Source: Rhizobium sp. WSM4643 (GTDB taxonomy: Bacteria > Pseudomonadota > Alphaproteobacteria > Rhizobiales > Rhizobiaceae). Taken from it: a stretch of 64,000 nt of DNA. The notes under the pieces were generated by a model. The model ran no database searches. It worked only from the letters and a program-made list of their open reading frames with translations, and was not told the DNA's origin. The position numbers and the translations under genes are program-made. Shown here piece after piece: positions 55,207 to 64,000 of this stretch (position 1 is its first letter; each line of letters opens with the position of its first letter). The stretch is from positions 1,364,001 through 1,428,000 of the forward strand of contig NZ_CP104040.1 of NCBI RefSeq assembly GCF_025152745.1, given 5' to 3'.

Positions 55207-57186
55207 GTGATTTACCGAAGAGAGATTGACGGCCTGCGGGCGGCCGCGGTGATGCCCGTCATTCTTTTTCATGCGGGCTTCAGTTTCTTCAGCGGCGGCT
55301 TCATCGGAGTCGACGTTTTCTTCGTGATCAGCGGCTTTCTGATCACCTCGATCATTCTTGAGGAGATGCGCAACGGCACCTTCTCGCTGGCGGCATTCTA
55401 TGAGCGCCGCGCCCGCCGGCTGCTGCCGGCCCTATTTCTCGTCATCCTGTGCTGTCTCCCCTTCGCCTGGTTCTGGGTCATGCCGGAGGAATTTCGTGCC
55501 TTCTCCGACAGCCTGATCGCCACCAGTCTTTCCGGCGCCAATTTCCTGTTCTGGTTCGAGAGCGGCTATTTTGCGCCGGAGGCCGGAGGGGTGCCGCTGC
55601 TCCACCTCTGGAGCCTCGCCGTCGAAGAGCAATATTATATGTTCTTTCCGCTGCTTGTCATGTTCATGTGCAAGCGCCGGCGGAACTGGCTGTTCGCGGC
55701 CCTGGTTGTAATCGCCTGTGCCAGCCTTGCCTATAGCGAGTGGGCGTCGCGCGCCTTTCCCTCGGCCAATTTTTATTTGCTGCCGTCGCGGGCCTGGGAA
55801 TTTCTGGTCGGATCGATCTGCAGCTTGCTAGAGATGAAGGGGCAAAAGCGCGGCAGCAATCCGCTGTCGCTCCTCGGCTTCTGCATGATCGCCTTCTCCG
55901 TCTTCTATTTCGACGAGACTTCGGCCATTCCGTCCACGCTCGCCCTGGTTCCTGTGGTGGGCACGATGTTCGTGCTGCTTTTTGCGCAACAGGGAACCTT
56001 GGTGGCGGCACTGCTTTCGACCCGTGTTTTCATCACGGTCGGGAAGATCAGCTACAGCGTCTATCTCTGGCACCAGCCGCTTTTTGCCTTTGCGCGTATC
56101 CGCAGCATCGATCCGCCGCCGATCACCGAGATGGCCGTGTTGGCCTGCTTTTCTCTCGTGCTCGGCTATTTATCGTGGCGTTTTGTCGAGCAGCCGTTCC
56201 GCAGGAGCAGGCACCGATTGCTGCCGTCCCGCCGCGGCCTGGCCGCATCGGCATCGGTGATTCTTGCGGCCCTTACCGCCTTCGGGCTTTACGGCCATGA
56301 TACGCGCGGTATCCCCTGGCGGCTTCCGGAACCGATCAAGAAATTTATCGCCGAGAGCGAATGGAGCAAGAACTGTCTTATCGAGAGCGGCTCGGGTTGG
56401 GATGAGATGCCGATCAAGAGTTGCATATTCAATGGCGGCCACGCGCAGACATACGCAATCCTCGGAGATTCTCTGGCATCGGCGCTGACGCCCGCGCTCA
56501 CCAGCCGCCTGGACGGTATGGATATCGGTCTGCAGCAGATTACGCATAGCTTCTGTGCGCCGGTCGTCGATGTTTCGATGGTTCCCCGGTCGGCGCGCGA
56601 ATGCGGTGCCTTCAACGCCGCGGCCATCGATTATCTCATCAACAGCAAGGTGAAAACGGTCTTTCTCGCCGCTTCCTGGCAGGTCTTTTTCGAGCAATCG
56701 AGATACGTGTTCAAGGGCGAGGAAGTCGCGACGTCCGACGTAAGTCAGAGGTTGAGGGATGCTTTCGACAAAACCGTCGGTCAGCTCACATCGGCCGGAA
56801 TCCGCGTCGTCATCATCTATCCTCATCCGCGAGGCGACACAGAGATCGCGGCCAAGGTCGCCAAATTGATGCACAAGGGCTTGCCGGCACCGACCGTCAC
56901 GATCGCGGAGGATGAATTTCGCCAGCAATCATCGCCCTCCTACGCCTATCTCGACGATCCCAAAGACAGGGAGATCCTGCGCGTCGATCCGGCCAGGATC
57001 TTTTGCGGGATAGAGGCGGGGCGATGCGATTTGGCGCGGGACGGCAGGGCTTTCATTTTCGACAAGGTGCATTTCACCCCGGCAGGAGCGGACGCCGTCG
57101 CCGACGAAATTCTGATCGCCCTCAAGCGAGACGATATGGCGGCTGAGCCCGGCGTGGCGGCGCTCTCTTCCGGCCATTTCCAATAG
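55207..57186 (+). CDS. OafA/YrhL-type acyltransferase with C-terminal SGNH domain
   Basis: A 659-residue membrane O-acyltransferase. YRREIDGLRAAAVMPVILFH at the start has the R-E-I-D-G-L-R-A motif, and FFSGGFIGVDVFFVISGFLI follows. HLWSLAVEEQYYMFFPLL near residue 137 is characteristic. About ten helices end near residue 360. The C-terminal SGNH-like domain has YAILGDSLASALTPAL near residue 417 (nucleophile Ser in GDS) and FDKVHFTPAGADAVADEIL near residue 619 (Asp-x-x-His). It likely O-acetylates a surface polysaccharide such as lipopolysaccharide. The GTG at 55207 is the start that begins the conserved domain. Confidence 0.92.
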   Translation: MIYRREIDGLRAAAVMPVILFHAGFSFFSGGFIGVDVFFVISGFLITSIILEEMRNGTFSLAAFYERRARRLLPALFLVILCCLPFAWFWVMPEEFRAFSDSLIATSLSGANFLFWFESGYFAPEAGGVPLLHLWSLAVEEQYYMFFPLLVMFMCKRRRNWLFAALVVIACASLAYSEWASRAFPSANFYLLPSRAWEFLVGSICSLLEMKGQKRGSNPLSLLGFCMIAFSVFYFDETSAIPSTLALVPVVGTMFVLLFAQQGTLVAALLSTRVFITVGKISYSVYLWHQPLFAFARIRSIDPPPITEMAVLACFSLVLGYLSWRFVEQPFRRSRHRLLPSRRGLAASASVILAALTAFGLYGHDTRGIPWRLPEPIKKFIAESEWSKNCLIESGSGWDEMPIKSCIFNGGHAQTYAILGDSLASALTPALTSRLDGMDIGLQQITHSFCAPVVDVSMVPRSARECGAFNAAAIDYLINSKVKTVFLAASWQVFFEQSRYVFKGEEVATSDVSQRLRDAFDKTVGQLTSAGIRVVIIYPHPRGDTEIAAKVAKLMHKGLPAPTVTIAEDEFRQQSSPSYAYLDDPKDREILRVDPARIFCGIEAGRCDLARDGRAFIFDKVHFTPAGADAVADEILIALKRDDMAAEPGVAALSSGHFQ

Positions 57187-57202
57187 AGAAACTCAACGGG
57201 CT

Positions 57203-57250
57203 GTTGCAGGCGTCCTTTGCGCGTCTGAGAAGGCGAGCTGCGCCGCAGGA
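57203..57250. repeat. Partial palindromic repeat related to 18385-18432
   Basis: GTTGCAGGCGTCCTTTGCGC and GTCTGAGAAGGCGAG followed by CGCCGCAGGAG resembles the second half of the element at 18385-18432 (GCGTCATTTGCGCGTCTGA). The flanks can pair as a hairpin. It lies just after the acyltransferase stop. Confidence 0.5.
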
Positions 57251-57324
57251 GTTGGGTAAAAGACAAAAGGCCGGCGCTGTTTAGCGCTTCCTTGAAAAGC
57301 TGAACCGCGCCAACAGCACAAAAC

Positions 57325-57352
57325 AAAAAGGCCGGGTTGCCCCGGCCTTCGT
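57325..57352 (-). terminator. Rho-independent terminator downstream of rpsI
   Basis: AAGGCCGGG and CCCGGCCTT form a 9-base stem with a TTGC loop. The A-run preceding it on the plus strand (AAAACAAAAA) gives a U-run at the 3' end of the rplM-rpsI transcript. Confidence 0.88.
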
Positions 57353-57374
57353 AAATCCCATCTGTCCGAAGCGA

Positions 57375-57842
57375 TTAACGCTTGGAGAACTGGAACGAGC
57401 GGCGGGCCTTTGCCTTGCCGTACTTCTTGCGTTCGACGACGCGGCTGTCGCGGGTCAGGAAGCCGCCCTTCTTCAGCACCGCGCGCAGGCCCGGTTCGAA
57501 GTAGGTGAGCGCCTTGGACACGCCATGGCGAACGGCACCGGCCTGGCCGGAGAGGCCGCCGCCGGCAACGGTTGCGACGATGTCGAACTGGCCGTCACGG
57601 GCAGCCGCGACGATCGGCTGGCGCAGGATCATCTGCAGCACCGGACGTGCGAAATATTCCGCGAATTCCTTGCCGTTGACGGTGATCTTGCCGGAGCCCG
57701 GCTTGACCCAGACGCGGGCGACGGCGTTCTTGCGCTTGCCGGTCGCGTAGGAGCGGCCGAGCGAATCGACCTTGCGGACGTGGGCCGGAGCAGCAGCTTC
57801 GGAAGCCGTGCCGAGATCCTTCAGGGAGGAGAGGTCAGCCAT
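57375..57842 (-). CDS. rpsI: 30S ribosomal protein S9
   Basis: A 155-residue S9. The conserved domain starts [19 protein letters not shown] near residue 29, with [40 protein letters not shown], and the terminal [21 protein letters not shown]. The N-terminal 25 residues ([20 protein letters not shown]) are the usual alphaproteobacterial extension. It starts one base after the rplM stop, with its AAGGAG site inside rplM, so the two are coupled. Confidence 0.98.
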   Translation of the reverse strand: MADLSSLKDLGTASEAAAPAHVRKVDSLGRSYATGKRKNAVARVWVKPGSGKITVNGKEFAEYFARPVLQMILRQPIVAAARDGQFDIVATVAGGGLSGQAGAVRHGVSKALTYFEPGLRAVLKKGGFLTRDSRVVERKKYGKAKARRSFQFSKR

Positions 57843-57843
57843 A

Positions 57844-58308
57844 TCAGGCGCTCCTTACGTTCTTTTTGTTGAGCGCGGCAACGTCGAGGGCGACCGGCTG
57901 CTGGGCTTCATGGGGATGGTTGGAGCCGGCGTAAACGCGCAGGTTCTTCATCTGGCGACGGCCGAGCGGGCCACGCGGAACCATGCGTTCGACGGCCTTT
58001 TCGAGGACGCGCTCCGGGAAGCGGCCTTCGATGATCTGGCGTGCACTGCGTTCCTTGATGCCGCCGGCATAACCGGTGTGCCAGTAGTAGACCTTGTCGG
58101 AATACTTCTTGCCGGTGAAAACGACCTTTTCGGCATTGATGACGATGACGTTGTCGCCGTCGTCAACGTGAGGCGTGAAGGTTGCCTTGTGCTTGCCGCG
58201 CAGGCGCATAGCGATGATGGAAGCGAGACGGCCAACGACCAGCCCTTCGGCGTCGATGATCACCCACTTCTTCTCCACCTCTGCAGGCTTCTGGGAGAAG
58301 GTTGCCAT
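57844..58308 (-). CDS. rplM: 50S ribosomal protein L13
   Basis: A 154-residue L13: [60 protein letters not shown], and [17 protein letters not shown] [20 protein letters not shown]. The family length begins at the ATG at 58308; upstream in-frame codons to 58536 are not homologous. It is first in the rplM-rpsI operon, a universal bacterial pair. The leader upstream contains a short hairpin (GCAGCC / GGCTGC, near 58395). Confidence 0.98.
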   Translation of the reverse strand: MATFSQKPAEVEKKWVIIDAEGLVVGRLASIIAMRLRGKHKATFTPHVDDGDNVIVINAEKVVFTGKKYSDKVYYWHTGYAGGIKERSARQIIEGRFPERVLEKAVERMVPRGPLGRRQMKNLRVYAGSNHPHEAQQPVALDVAALNKKNVRSA

Positions 58309-58599
58309 AGTGAATACTCTCTTTTGGGACCCTTGGCCCGAAGGCTTGAAGGGCGTTTCTTGTTGCTTGGATTGGCAGGCTTGAGGCATGCCAAAAAGAA
58401 AGCAGCCCGGATAGGCTGCGTTCTGGCGCGGTGTATAAAGGGAATGTGATATTCGGTCAATATCGACTTTCTGAGGGATCGGAAAAAAGAATAGGTGAAA
58501 ACAATGAGTTATGTAGATGGTATTATAATACCTCACATTTGTCGGCCGCAGATCTGCCGTGTTTGGCCTTTTCCGCGTCGCTTTCGGCCGAAGGCCGTT

Positions 58600-59478
58600 T
58601 TAATCCTCGAACTCGCGCAGGCATTTGATCATTTCGCGAAGGCCGCGGGTCAGATGTTTGTCGCGGCGCAGAACCATGCCGAGGCGGCGCGTGAGCCGCG
58701 GGTTCAGCGATGAGGTCGTCACGAGGCCGGCGCGGTCGCGCTTCAGCGCCAGCCCCGGCAGGATCGACCAGCCGAGCCCCACGGCCACCAGTTCCTTGAT
58801 CGCCTCGATGCTGCCGAACTCCATCGCAGGTCGGATCCTGGTATCCGGTGCAGCCAGCCACGCGTCGATTGCCCGCCTGGTATTGCCGCCCTCATAAAGC
58901 AGCAGCGTCCGGTCGCGCATGAAGGCGGCGTCCGGTCCGCCGTCGGGCATGAGACTGCCCGCGGGGGCAACGGCCAGCAATTCCTCCTCGTAGAACGGTT
59001 CGATCTCGAAGTTGCGTCCCGATGCCGGCAGGGCGACGACGGCGATATCGAGGCTATTGGCCTCCAGATCGCGCAGAATATCGTCGGCATCGCCGATGCG
59101 CACGGTGATTTCGAGGCCGGGCATGGATTTTCTGGCAACGGCGATGGCGCGAGGAAGCAGATGGATCGACGCCGTGCCGCCACTGCCGATGCGCACGCGG
59201 CCGCTGGCTCCATCTCTGTACGGCATCATCGCTTCTTCCGCGGCGGCCGATTCCTGGAGCAGCCGCTTTGCATGCACGAGCAGGTCGAGGCCTGCCGCGG
59301 TCGGCTGCGCCCGCCGCCCGACACGCTCGATCAGCCGGACGCCGAGCCGCTGTTCGAGCCCCTTGACCTGCAGGCTGACGGCCGGTTGCGTCAGGCCTTC
59401 CTTATCGGCCGCAGCCGTAAAGCTTCCGAGATCGGCGACGTTGACGAAGGCGGCAAGCTGATCGAGGTGGAGAGGCAT
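58600..59478 (-). CDS. LysR family transcriptional regulator
   Basis: A 292-residue LysR regulator. The helix-turn-helix is LDQLAAFVNVADLGSFTAAADKEGLTQPAVSLQVKGLEQRLGVRL split at residues 4-48. The effector domain starts RVRIGSGGTASIHLLPRAI near residue 93 and ends IKELVAVGLGWSILPGLALK. It resembles the CbbR/CysB-like subgroup, but the target is unknown. The ATG at 59478 begins the conserved domain; the longer open frame is rejected. It is divergent from the DUF1127 gene, with 94 bases between them. Confidence 0.94.
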   Translation of the reverse strand: MPLHLDQLAAFVNVADLGSFTAAADKEGLTQPAVSLQVKGLEQRLGVRLIERVGRRAQPTAAGLDLLVHAKRLLQESAAAEEAMMPYRDGASGRVRIGSGGTASIHLLPRAIAVARKSMPGLEITVRIGDADDILRDLEANSLDIAVVALPASGRNFEIEPFYEEELLAVAPAGSLMPDGGPDAAFMRDRTLLLYEGGNTRRAIDAWLAAPDTRIRPAMEFGSIEAIKELVAVGLGWSILPGLALKRDRAGLVTTSSLNPRLTRRLGMVLRRDKHLTRGLREMIKCLREFED

Positions 59479-59572
59479 ACAAAAGAATTCCTTATGCATA
59501 TCATAATATCCATAAGCTTCTTTCGCGGCATCTTCCAGCGCATCTTTCATCCGTTGAAGAAAGGAAGAAGAG

Positions 59573-59803
59573 ATGGCCCTGGAATTGAGCGGGATCCTTG
59601 ACACACCTCGCGATATCGTTCGGTCGAGACTTCGCGGCATGGCGCGCTGGAGCCTGCGGCTGCTGATGACGATCGAACATCACCTCGAAAGGCGCCGCAG
59701 CCGCGGCACGCTCTTAGAACTCACCGACGATCAGCTTTGCGATGTCGGTCTGACCCGTGCGCAGGCGCGGGCCGAGACATCGAAGTCATGGTTCTGGTCC
59801 TGA
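59573..59803 (+). CDS. DUF1127 small protein
   Basis: A 76-residue protein. The C-terminal DUF1127 motif is RRRSRGTLLELTDDQLCDVGLTRAQARAE in parts, with ELTDDQLCDVGLTRAQA the recognisable core. The basic N-terminal part is amphipathic. In other alphaproteobacteria such short arginine-rich proteins affect phosphate and RNA metabolism. It is divergent from the LysR gene, which may control it. Confidence 0.88.
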   Translation: MALELSGILDTPRDIVRSRLRGMARWSLRLLMTIEHHLERRRSRGTLLELTDDQLCDVGLTRAQARAETSKSWFWS

Positions 59804-59899
59804 CGGCAGCGGCCCATGCGTGAAGAGCGGATCCTGCTCGAAATTGCCGGCGCCTTGTGGCAAAACGTCTGACTGGAATCGAGCGCAGGGAGCAGCATC

Positions 59900-60730
59900 A
59901 TGGCCGAAATCGTATCCTTCCCGGACGCAGCCGGAGCGGAGGGGGGCGGACTGCTGACCCGCTCTCTGCGCGACGGCGTGCTGCGGCTCGTGCTCGATAA
60001 CCCGCCGGCCAATGTGCTTTCGATCGCTCTTCTCGAAGCGCTGATGGAAGAGCTCGATACGGCCGGAGCGGAGCCTGATGTGCGTGTCGTCGTCATCGCC
60101 TCGACCGGCAACGTCTTTTCCGCCGGACATGATCTGAAAGAGCTGACGGCCCATCGCGGCGATGAAGATCAGGGTGCCGGTTTCTTCGAAAAGACCTTCC
60201 GGCTCTGCGCCGATCTGATGCTGAAGATCGCCCATCTGCCGAAGCCCGTCATTGCCGAGATCGATGGGCTGGCGACGGCTGCAGGCTGCCAGCTCGTTGT
60301 CTCCTGCGATCTGGCGATCTGCACGGACAGTTCGACATTCTGCACGCCGGGAGTCAACATCGGCCTGTTCTGTTCGACGCCGATGGTGGCCGTTTCCCGC
60401 GCCGCGCACCGCAAGCAGGCAATGGAGATGCTGCTGACCGGCGAGACGATCGACGCCTCGACCGCCAAGGATTTCGGCCTCGTCAACCGTATCGTGCCGA
60501 AGCAGTATCTGGCGCAGGTGGTTTCCAAATATGCGGCTGTGATCGCCAGCAAATCGCCGCTGACGCTGAAGATCGGCAAGGAAGCCTTCAACCGGCAGCT
60601 CGAACTGCCGGTGGAGGCGGCATATGATTATACCGCCGGGGTGATGGTCGAGAACATGCTGACGCAGGATGCGCAGGAAGGGATCGGCGCCTTCCTCGGC
60701 AAGCGCAAGGCCGAATGGACCGGTGAGTGA
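59900..60730 (+). CDS. Enoyl-CoA hydratase/isomerase family protein (ECHDC3-like)
   Basis: A 276-residue crotonase-fold protein. The oxyanion-hole segments are IASTGNVFSAGHDLKELTAH near residue 68 and IDGLATAAGCQLVVSCDLAI near residue 120. FCTPGVNIGLFCSTPMVAVS near residue 145 matches the ECHDC3-like subgroup and is less like classical hydratases, so the reaction may not be fatty-acid hydration. The ATG at 59900 follows AGGGAGCAG. It is convergent with the EamA gene. Confidence 0.9.
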   Translation: MAEIVSFPDAAGAEGGGLLTRSLRDGVLRLVLDNPPANVLSIALLEALMEELDTAGAEPDVRVVVIASTGNVFSAGHDLKELTAHRGDEDQGAGFFEKTFRLCADLMLKIAHLPKPVIAEIDGLATAAGCQLVVSCDLAICTDSSTFCTPGVNIGLFCSTPMVAVSRAAHRKQAMEMLLTGETIDASTAKDFGLVNRIVPKQYLAQVVSKYAAVIASKSPLTLKIGKEAFNRQLELPVEAAYDYTAGVMVENMLTQDAQEGIGAFLGKRKAEWTGE

Positions 60731-61567
60731 TCACGCCAGTTTCAGAACCAGCCCACCGATGGCGATGACGACGCCGGCGACGTAGCGCCAGATGCTGGCT
60801 TTTTCCTTGAAGACGGTGATCGAGATCACCAGCGCAAAAAGGATCGCGGTTTCGCGCAGGGCTGCAACGGTCGCGACCGGGGCTTTCGTCATTGCCCAGA
60901 GTGCGAGCCCATAGGAAGCGATCGAGCCGGCGCCGCCGATGAGACCGCGCCACCAGTTGCGGCGAACGTGACGCACGACTGCGAAAGCGCCGCGCTGCGA
61001 CACCGCCCAGGAAAACAGCAGTACCGGCGGCAGCAGGGACATCCACAAAGTGTAGGAAACGGCATTGCCGGAGATGCGCGCGCCGACGCCGTCGACATAG
61101 GTGTAGCTGGCGATGACGCAGGCATTGGCAAGCGAGAGGACGACGGCGCGGCGGCTGCCGCGTCGCGCCTCCAGGGCGAGCGTCAGCACACCGGCGCAGA
61201 TTGTCATTGTGCCGGCAAGAGCGCCGCCGGAAAGATTTTCCTTGAGGATGAAACCGCTTGTCGCGGCGATCAGGAGAGGAGCACAGCCACGCATCAGCGG
61301 ATAGACGAGGCCGATATCGCCTGCCCGATAGGCGGCGGCGACCAGCTGGAAATAAGCGAATTGCAGGATGGCCGAGGCGCCGATGAACGGCCATGCTGAG
61401 GCGTGTGGCAGCGGCAGGAACGCCAGGAACGGCAGTGCCGAAACGGCGCCGCCGGCAGAGATCAGCGCCGCATCCAGGGATTTATCGCTCCCTGCCTTGA
61501 CGATGGCGTTCCATGTCGCGTGCAGCAGTGCGCCGAAGAGAACGAGCAGGATAACGTCGAGAGGCAA
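60731..61567 (-). CDS. EamA/DMT-superfamily transporter
   Basis: A 278-residue permease with ten predicted helices in two EamA repeats: LPLDVILLVLFGALLHATWN at the start, then VYPLMRGCAPLLIAATSGFI near residue 80, and a second repeat ending AVATVAALRETAILFALVIS and AGVVIAIGGLVLKLA. It is of the drug/metabolite transporter type; the substrate is unknown. The TTG at 61567 begins the first helix. The open frame runs on to 61741, but with non-homologous sequence. Confidence 0.8.
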   Translation of the reverse strand: MPLDVILLVLFGALLHATWNAIVKAGSDKSLDAALISAGGAVSALPFLAFLPLPHASAWPFIGASAILQFAYFQLVAAAYRAGDIGLVYPLMRGCAPLLIAATSGFILKENLSGGALAGTMTICAGVLTLALEARRGSRRAVVLSLANACVIASYTYVDGVGARISGNAVSYTLWMSLLPPVLLFSWAVSQRGAFAVVRHVRRNWWRGLIGGAGSIASYGLALWAMTKAPVATVAALRETAILFALVISITVFKEKASIWRYVAGVVIAIGGLVLKLA

Positions 61568-62043
61568 GGGAGTAAGTCCGGAGAGGATGAGAGGAAGCGG
61601 AATACGCCTCGCCTTCGGCGTCTCAAATTTCTGAAAAGACAACTGGGATTTGCACGAAAACGTGCGGCTGCGGTCGCTTATGCGTTCATATGTCGAATAG
61701 CATCCTTTCAGGATGTGAACAATGGTGGAGCATTGCGGCAATTTTTGCGTGCGCGCGATATACGTTCAATCCACGCGATGCTTTCAACTATGAGATGTTT
61801 CTAATGGATGAGGGAACAAATGGCGGAATTACCGCGAACAGAAAGAGAAAATATCTTCGGGAATTCGGGAGGCGGTTATTCTATGCTGCTGAAATATAGA
61901 CATTATTCTATAGCTTTGACATACAGGAAAATTAAAGCCTTTGGTTGTGCAATCTTCAAGAAATCGCAGCGCGGAATTGAGCTCAGGCCTTTCGCAAGCG
62001 CGAAAGACATACAGTTTAGGCGACTGTCACGACGGCGAAAAAA
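61568..62043. other. Intergenic, AT-richer region
   Basis: About 475 bases between the EamA start and the end of the small secreted-protein gene. The part 61690-62040 is AT-richer than its neighbours, with several short open frames that lack ribosome binding sites and family resemblance. I see no RNA gene or repeat. Confidence 0.4.
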
Positions 62044-62367
62044 TCAAAGCTGATGATGCGGAACGAAGAGCATCCCGTCAAGGTTGTCTATGCTCTGGCA
62101 GTTCAGTACCTGGCAGCGGGGATTGTCTTTCGAGGGGATATGCGTCCATTCGGCATAATCGGTCGCGTCGCAATAATTGCTGTTGCGGACATAGCGATCA
62201 AAGAGCGGCAAGCCACGCGAGGACTGATAGCGGAAGATGACGGCGCCTTGATTATGGATGGCAGCGCGCACGCTGGCACAGATCATGGCGAGCGGATTGT
62301 AACGCAAGATGGCCAGCGCCGGCGATGCGGCTAGCACGAGCATGAGGGCAAGAGCGATTTTTTTCAT
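62044..62367 (-). CDS. Small cysteine-containing secreted protein
   Basis: A 107-residue protein with a signal peptide (MKKIALALMLVLAASPALA, cleavage near residue 19). The mature part has four cysteines (MICASVRAA, SNYCDATDYAEW, RCQVLNC), enough for two disulfide bonds in the periplasm. No family recognised. The ATG at 62367 follows TGAGGATGA; codons upstream would hide the signal. Confidence 0.72.
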   Translation of the reverse strand: MKKIALALMLVLAASPALAILRYNPLAMICASVRAAIHNQGAVIFRYQSSRGLPLFDRYVRNSNYCDATDYAEWTHIPSKDNPRCQVLNCQSIDNLDGMLFVPHHQL

Positions 62368-62487
62368 CGAATCATCCTCAGGGAGTAGCCAACTCATATA
62401 TACGAAAGAGACACACCGCCGGTTTCATGAAAAGGCAAAAAAACATGTCGGCTGTGCCGAAGGGCTTTCGGGAATGGAGAAGCGGAC

Positions 62488-62916
62488 ATGAATCACGACG
62501 CCTACACGGATGAATACCTCGCCGGAATTCTGCATTCGGTAAAAACCATCGCGCTGACCGGCGCTTCGCCCAATCCGGCCCGGCCGAGCAACGGCGTCAT
62601 GGGCTATCTGCTGTCGCGTGGATACGAGGTCATTCCTGTCAATCCGGGGCAGGCGGGCAAACAGATCCAGGGCCGTACCGTTTATGCCCGGCTCGCCGAT
62701 ATTCCCGTGCCGATTGACATGGTCGACGTATTTCGCGCCTCCGAATATCTGGATGGTGTCGTCGAGGAGGCGCTGGTGCTGAAGCCGCTGCCGAAGATCA
62801 TCTGGGCCCAGCTTGGCGTCCGCGACGATGCGGCTGCGGCAAAGGCGGAGGCTGCCGGCATCCAGGTCGTGATGAACCGCTGCCCTGCGATCGAGTATCC
62901 TCGTCTTATTGCCTGA
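62488..62916 (+). CDS. CoA-binding domain protein (YccU-like)
   Basis: A 142-residue Rossmann-fold protein of the CoA_binding_2 family. VKTIALTGASPNPARPSNGV near residue 18 is the nucleotide-binding loop, then GYEVIPVNPGQAGKQIQGRT, DMVDVFRASEYLDGVVEEAL, and KIIWAQLGVRDDAAAAKAEA. MNRCPAIEYPRL closes the fold. It precedes the metY-like gene by 117 bases on the same strand. This pairing (CoA-binding protein plus O-acetylhomoserine sulfhydrylase) is common in rhizobia. Confidence 0.9.
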   Translation: MNHDAYTDEYLAGILHSVKTIALTGASPNPARPSNGVMGYLLSRGYEVIPVNPGQAGKQIQGRTVYARLADIPVPIDMVDVFRASEYLDGVVEEALVLKPLPKIIWAQLGVRDDAAAAKAEAAGIQVVMNRCPAIEYPRLIA

Positions 62917-63033
62917 GTTGCGGTCTGCTGAGATGGATTTTCCACCGAACGCCCATGGGTTGAAACGGATCGCGGTTAACTTTCGTAAGCGACAGGCTAT
63001 GATCCCGCCCGTCAGCAACAACGGGAGGACGAC

Positions 63034-64000
63034 ATGGCCAAAAATGATCCGGGATTCAACACGTTGGCGATTCATGCCGGCGCACAGCCCGACCCGACGA
63101 CCGGGGCGCGGGTAACGCCGATCTACCAGACGACCGCTTTCATCTTCAATGATTCCGATCATGCCGCCGCCCTCTTCGGTCTGCAGGCCTTCGGCAACAT
63201 CTACACCCGCATCATGAACCCGACGCAGGCCGTGCTTGAGGAGCGCGTCGCAGCGCTAGAGGGCGGCACGGCAGCCCTTGCCGTCGCTTCCGGCCATGCG
63301 GCACAGGTGATCGTCTTCCACAACATCATGCGCCCCGGCGAGAATTTCATCGCTGCCCGCCAGCTCTATGGCGGCTCGGTCAATCAGTTCGGCCATGCCT
63401 TCGAGAATTTTGGCTGGCAGGTGCGTTGGGCCGATGCCGCCGATCCGACAAGCTTCGAAAGCCAGATCGACGACAAGACACGCGGCATCTTCATCGAAAG
63501 CCTGGCCAATCCCGGCGGCACCTTCGTTGATATCGCGGCGATTGCCGACGTCGCACATCGCCACGGCCTGCCGCTGATCGTCGACAATACGATGGCGACA
63601 CCCTATCTCATCCGCCCGATCGAGCACGGTGCCGACATCGTCGTGCATTCACTGACCAAGTTTCTCGGCGGCCACGGCAATTCCATGGGCGGCCTCATCG
63701 TCGACGGCGGCACCTTCGACTGGTCGAAATCCGGCAATTACCCGATGCTGTCGAGCCCGCGGCCGGAATATAACGGCATGGTGCTACACGCGACCTTCGG
63801 CAATTTCGCCTTCGCGATCGCTGCACGCGTGCTTGGCCTGCGCGACCTCGGGCCGGCGATCTCGCCCTTCAATGCCTTCCTGATCCTGACCGGCATCGAG
63901 ACGCTGCCGCTCAGAATGCAGCGCCACAGCGACAATGCGACCGCCGTCGCCAAATGGCTGAAGGCACACAGCAAGATCGCCTGGGTGAATTATGCCGGCC
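63034..64000 (+). CDS. metY: O-acetylhomoserine sulfhydrylase (3' end outside window)
   Basis: A PLP enzyme making homocysteine from O-acetylhomoserine and sulfide. 322 residues are visible: [20 protein letters not shown] at the start, [32 protein letters not shown], and the PLP-site Lys in [18 protein letters not shown] near residue 209. IESLANPGG and DNTMATPYL are also typical. The ATG at 63034 has GGGAGGAC upstream. I saw no SAM-II riboswitch in the 117 bases before it. MetZ-type enzymes are similar, but the N-terminus fits MetY best. Confidence 0.9.
   Translation, partial: MAKNDPGFNTLAIHAGAQPDPTTGARVTPIYQTTAFIFNDSDHAAALFGLQAFGNIYTRIMNPTQAVLEERVAALEGGTAALAVASGHAAQVIVFHNIMRPGENFIAARQLYGGSVNQFGHAFENFGWQVRWADAADPTSFESQIDDKTRGIFIESLANPGGTFVDIAAIADVAHRHGLPLIVDNTMATPYLIRPIEHGADIVVHSLTKFLGGHGNSMGGLIVDGGTFDWSKSGNYPMLSSPRPEYNGMVLHATFGNFAFAIAARVLGLRDLGPAISPFNAFLILTGIETLPLRMQRHSDNATAVAKWLKAHSKIAWVNYAG

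Noticed and set aside
62917..63033. SAM-II riboswitch before the metY-like gene
   Set aside because: SAM-II elements occur before methionine genes of rhizobia, but the 117 bases here do not show the pseudoknot sequence pattern.

Overview
The window is a GC-rich alphaproteobacterial chromosome segment that looks like Rhizobium, of the R. etli / R. leguminosarum type. Pointers are the rhizobial cellulose cluster with a bcsN gene, a six-gene cluster with the layout of the Agrobacterium unipolar polysaccharide (upp) locus, DUF1127, DUF982, DUF1236 and DUF2842 proteins, the yceD-plsX-fabH-ihfA-merR gene order, and intergenic palindromic repeats of the kind common in rhizobia. No database search was run. 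Family names come from recognising motifs and overall protein layout.

Layout. 1-10.1 kb: riboflavin genes (ribD partial, ribE, ribH) and nusB, split by a dTDP-L-rhamnose operon (rfbC-B-D-A behind a large putative glycosyltransferase), a GNAT gene, a cupin gene and a small secreted protein. The rhamnose block is bracketed by two copies of the 3' end of a GNAT gene, which suggests insertion into the riboflavin neighbourhood. 10.3-17.7 kb: housekeeping genes, namely an H+-translocating pyrophosphatase, BamE, a cytochrome bc1 assembly chaperone, yceD, plsX, fabH, ihfA and a MerR regulator. 17.7-20.5 kb: a single-domain response regulator, a hybrid histidine kinase and a DUF1236 protein. 20.8-29.9 kb: a cellulose operon (bcsN-bcsA-bcsB-bcsZ-TPR protein) whose last four genes overlap their neighbours. 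30-40.5 kb: a variable region with a HAD phosphatase, an intact tRNA-Pro(GGG) and an upstream fragment of the same tRNA, small unknown genes, a ROK regulator and a sugar ABC transporter without an ATPase gene. 40.6-48.8 kb: a upp-like exopolysaccharide cluster (polymerase, initiating phosphotransferase, glycosyltransferase, Wza-like exporter, Wzz-like protein with a degenerate kinase domain, CelD-like acetyltransferase). 49-64 kb: ctaA, a TauE-type exporter, argC, speB, a drug-efflux gene with an in-frame stop codon, an OafA-type acyltransferase, rplM-rpsI, a LysR regulator, an enoyl-CoA hydratase homologue, an EamA transporter, and the start of an O-acetylhomoserine sulfhydrylase gene.

Much of the window serves the cell surface: dTDP-rhamnose supply, cellulose synthesis and breakdown, an adhesin-like exopolysaccharide, acyl decoration, and BamE for outer-membrane assembly. 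The most unusual structures are a palindromic element lying in frame inside ribD, the GNAT-end repeats around the rhamnose operon, the tRNA-Pro half-copy, and the single nonsense codon in an otherwise intact transporter gene.
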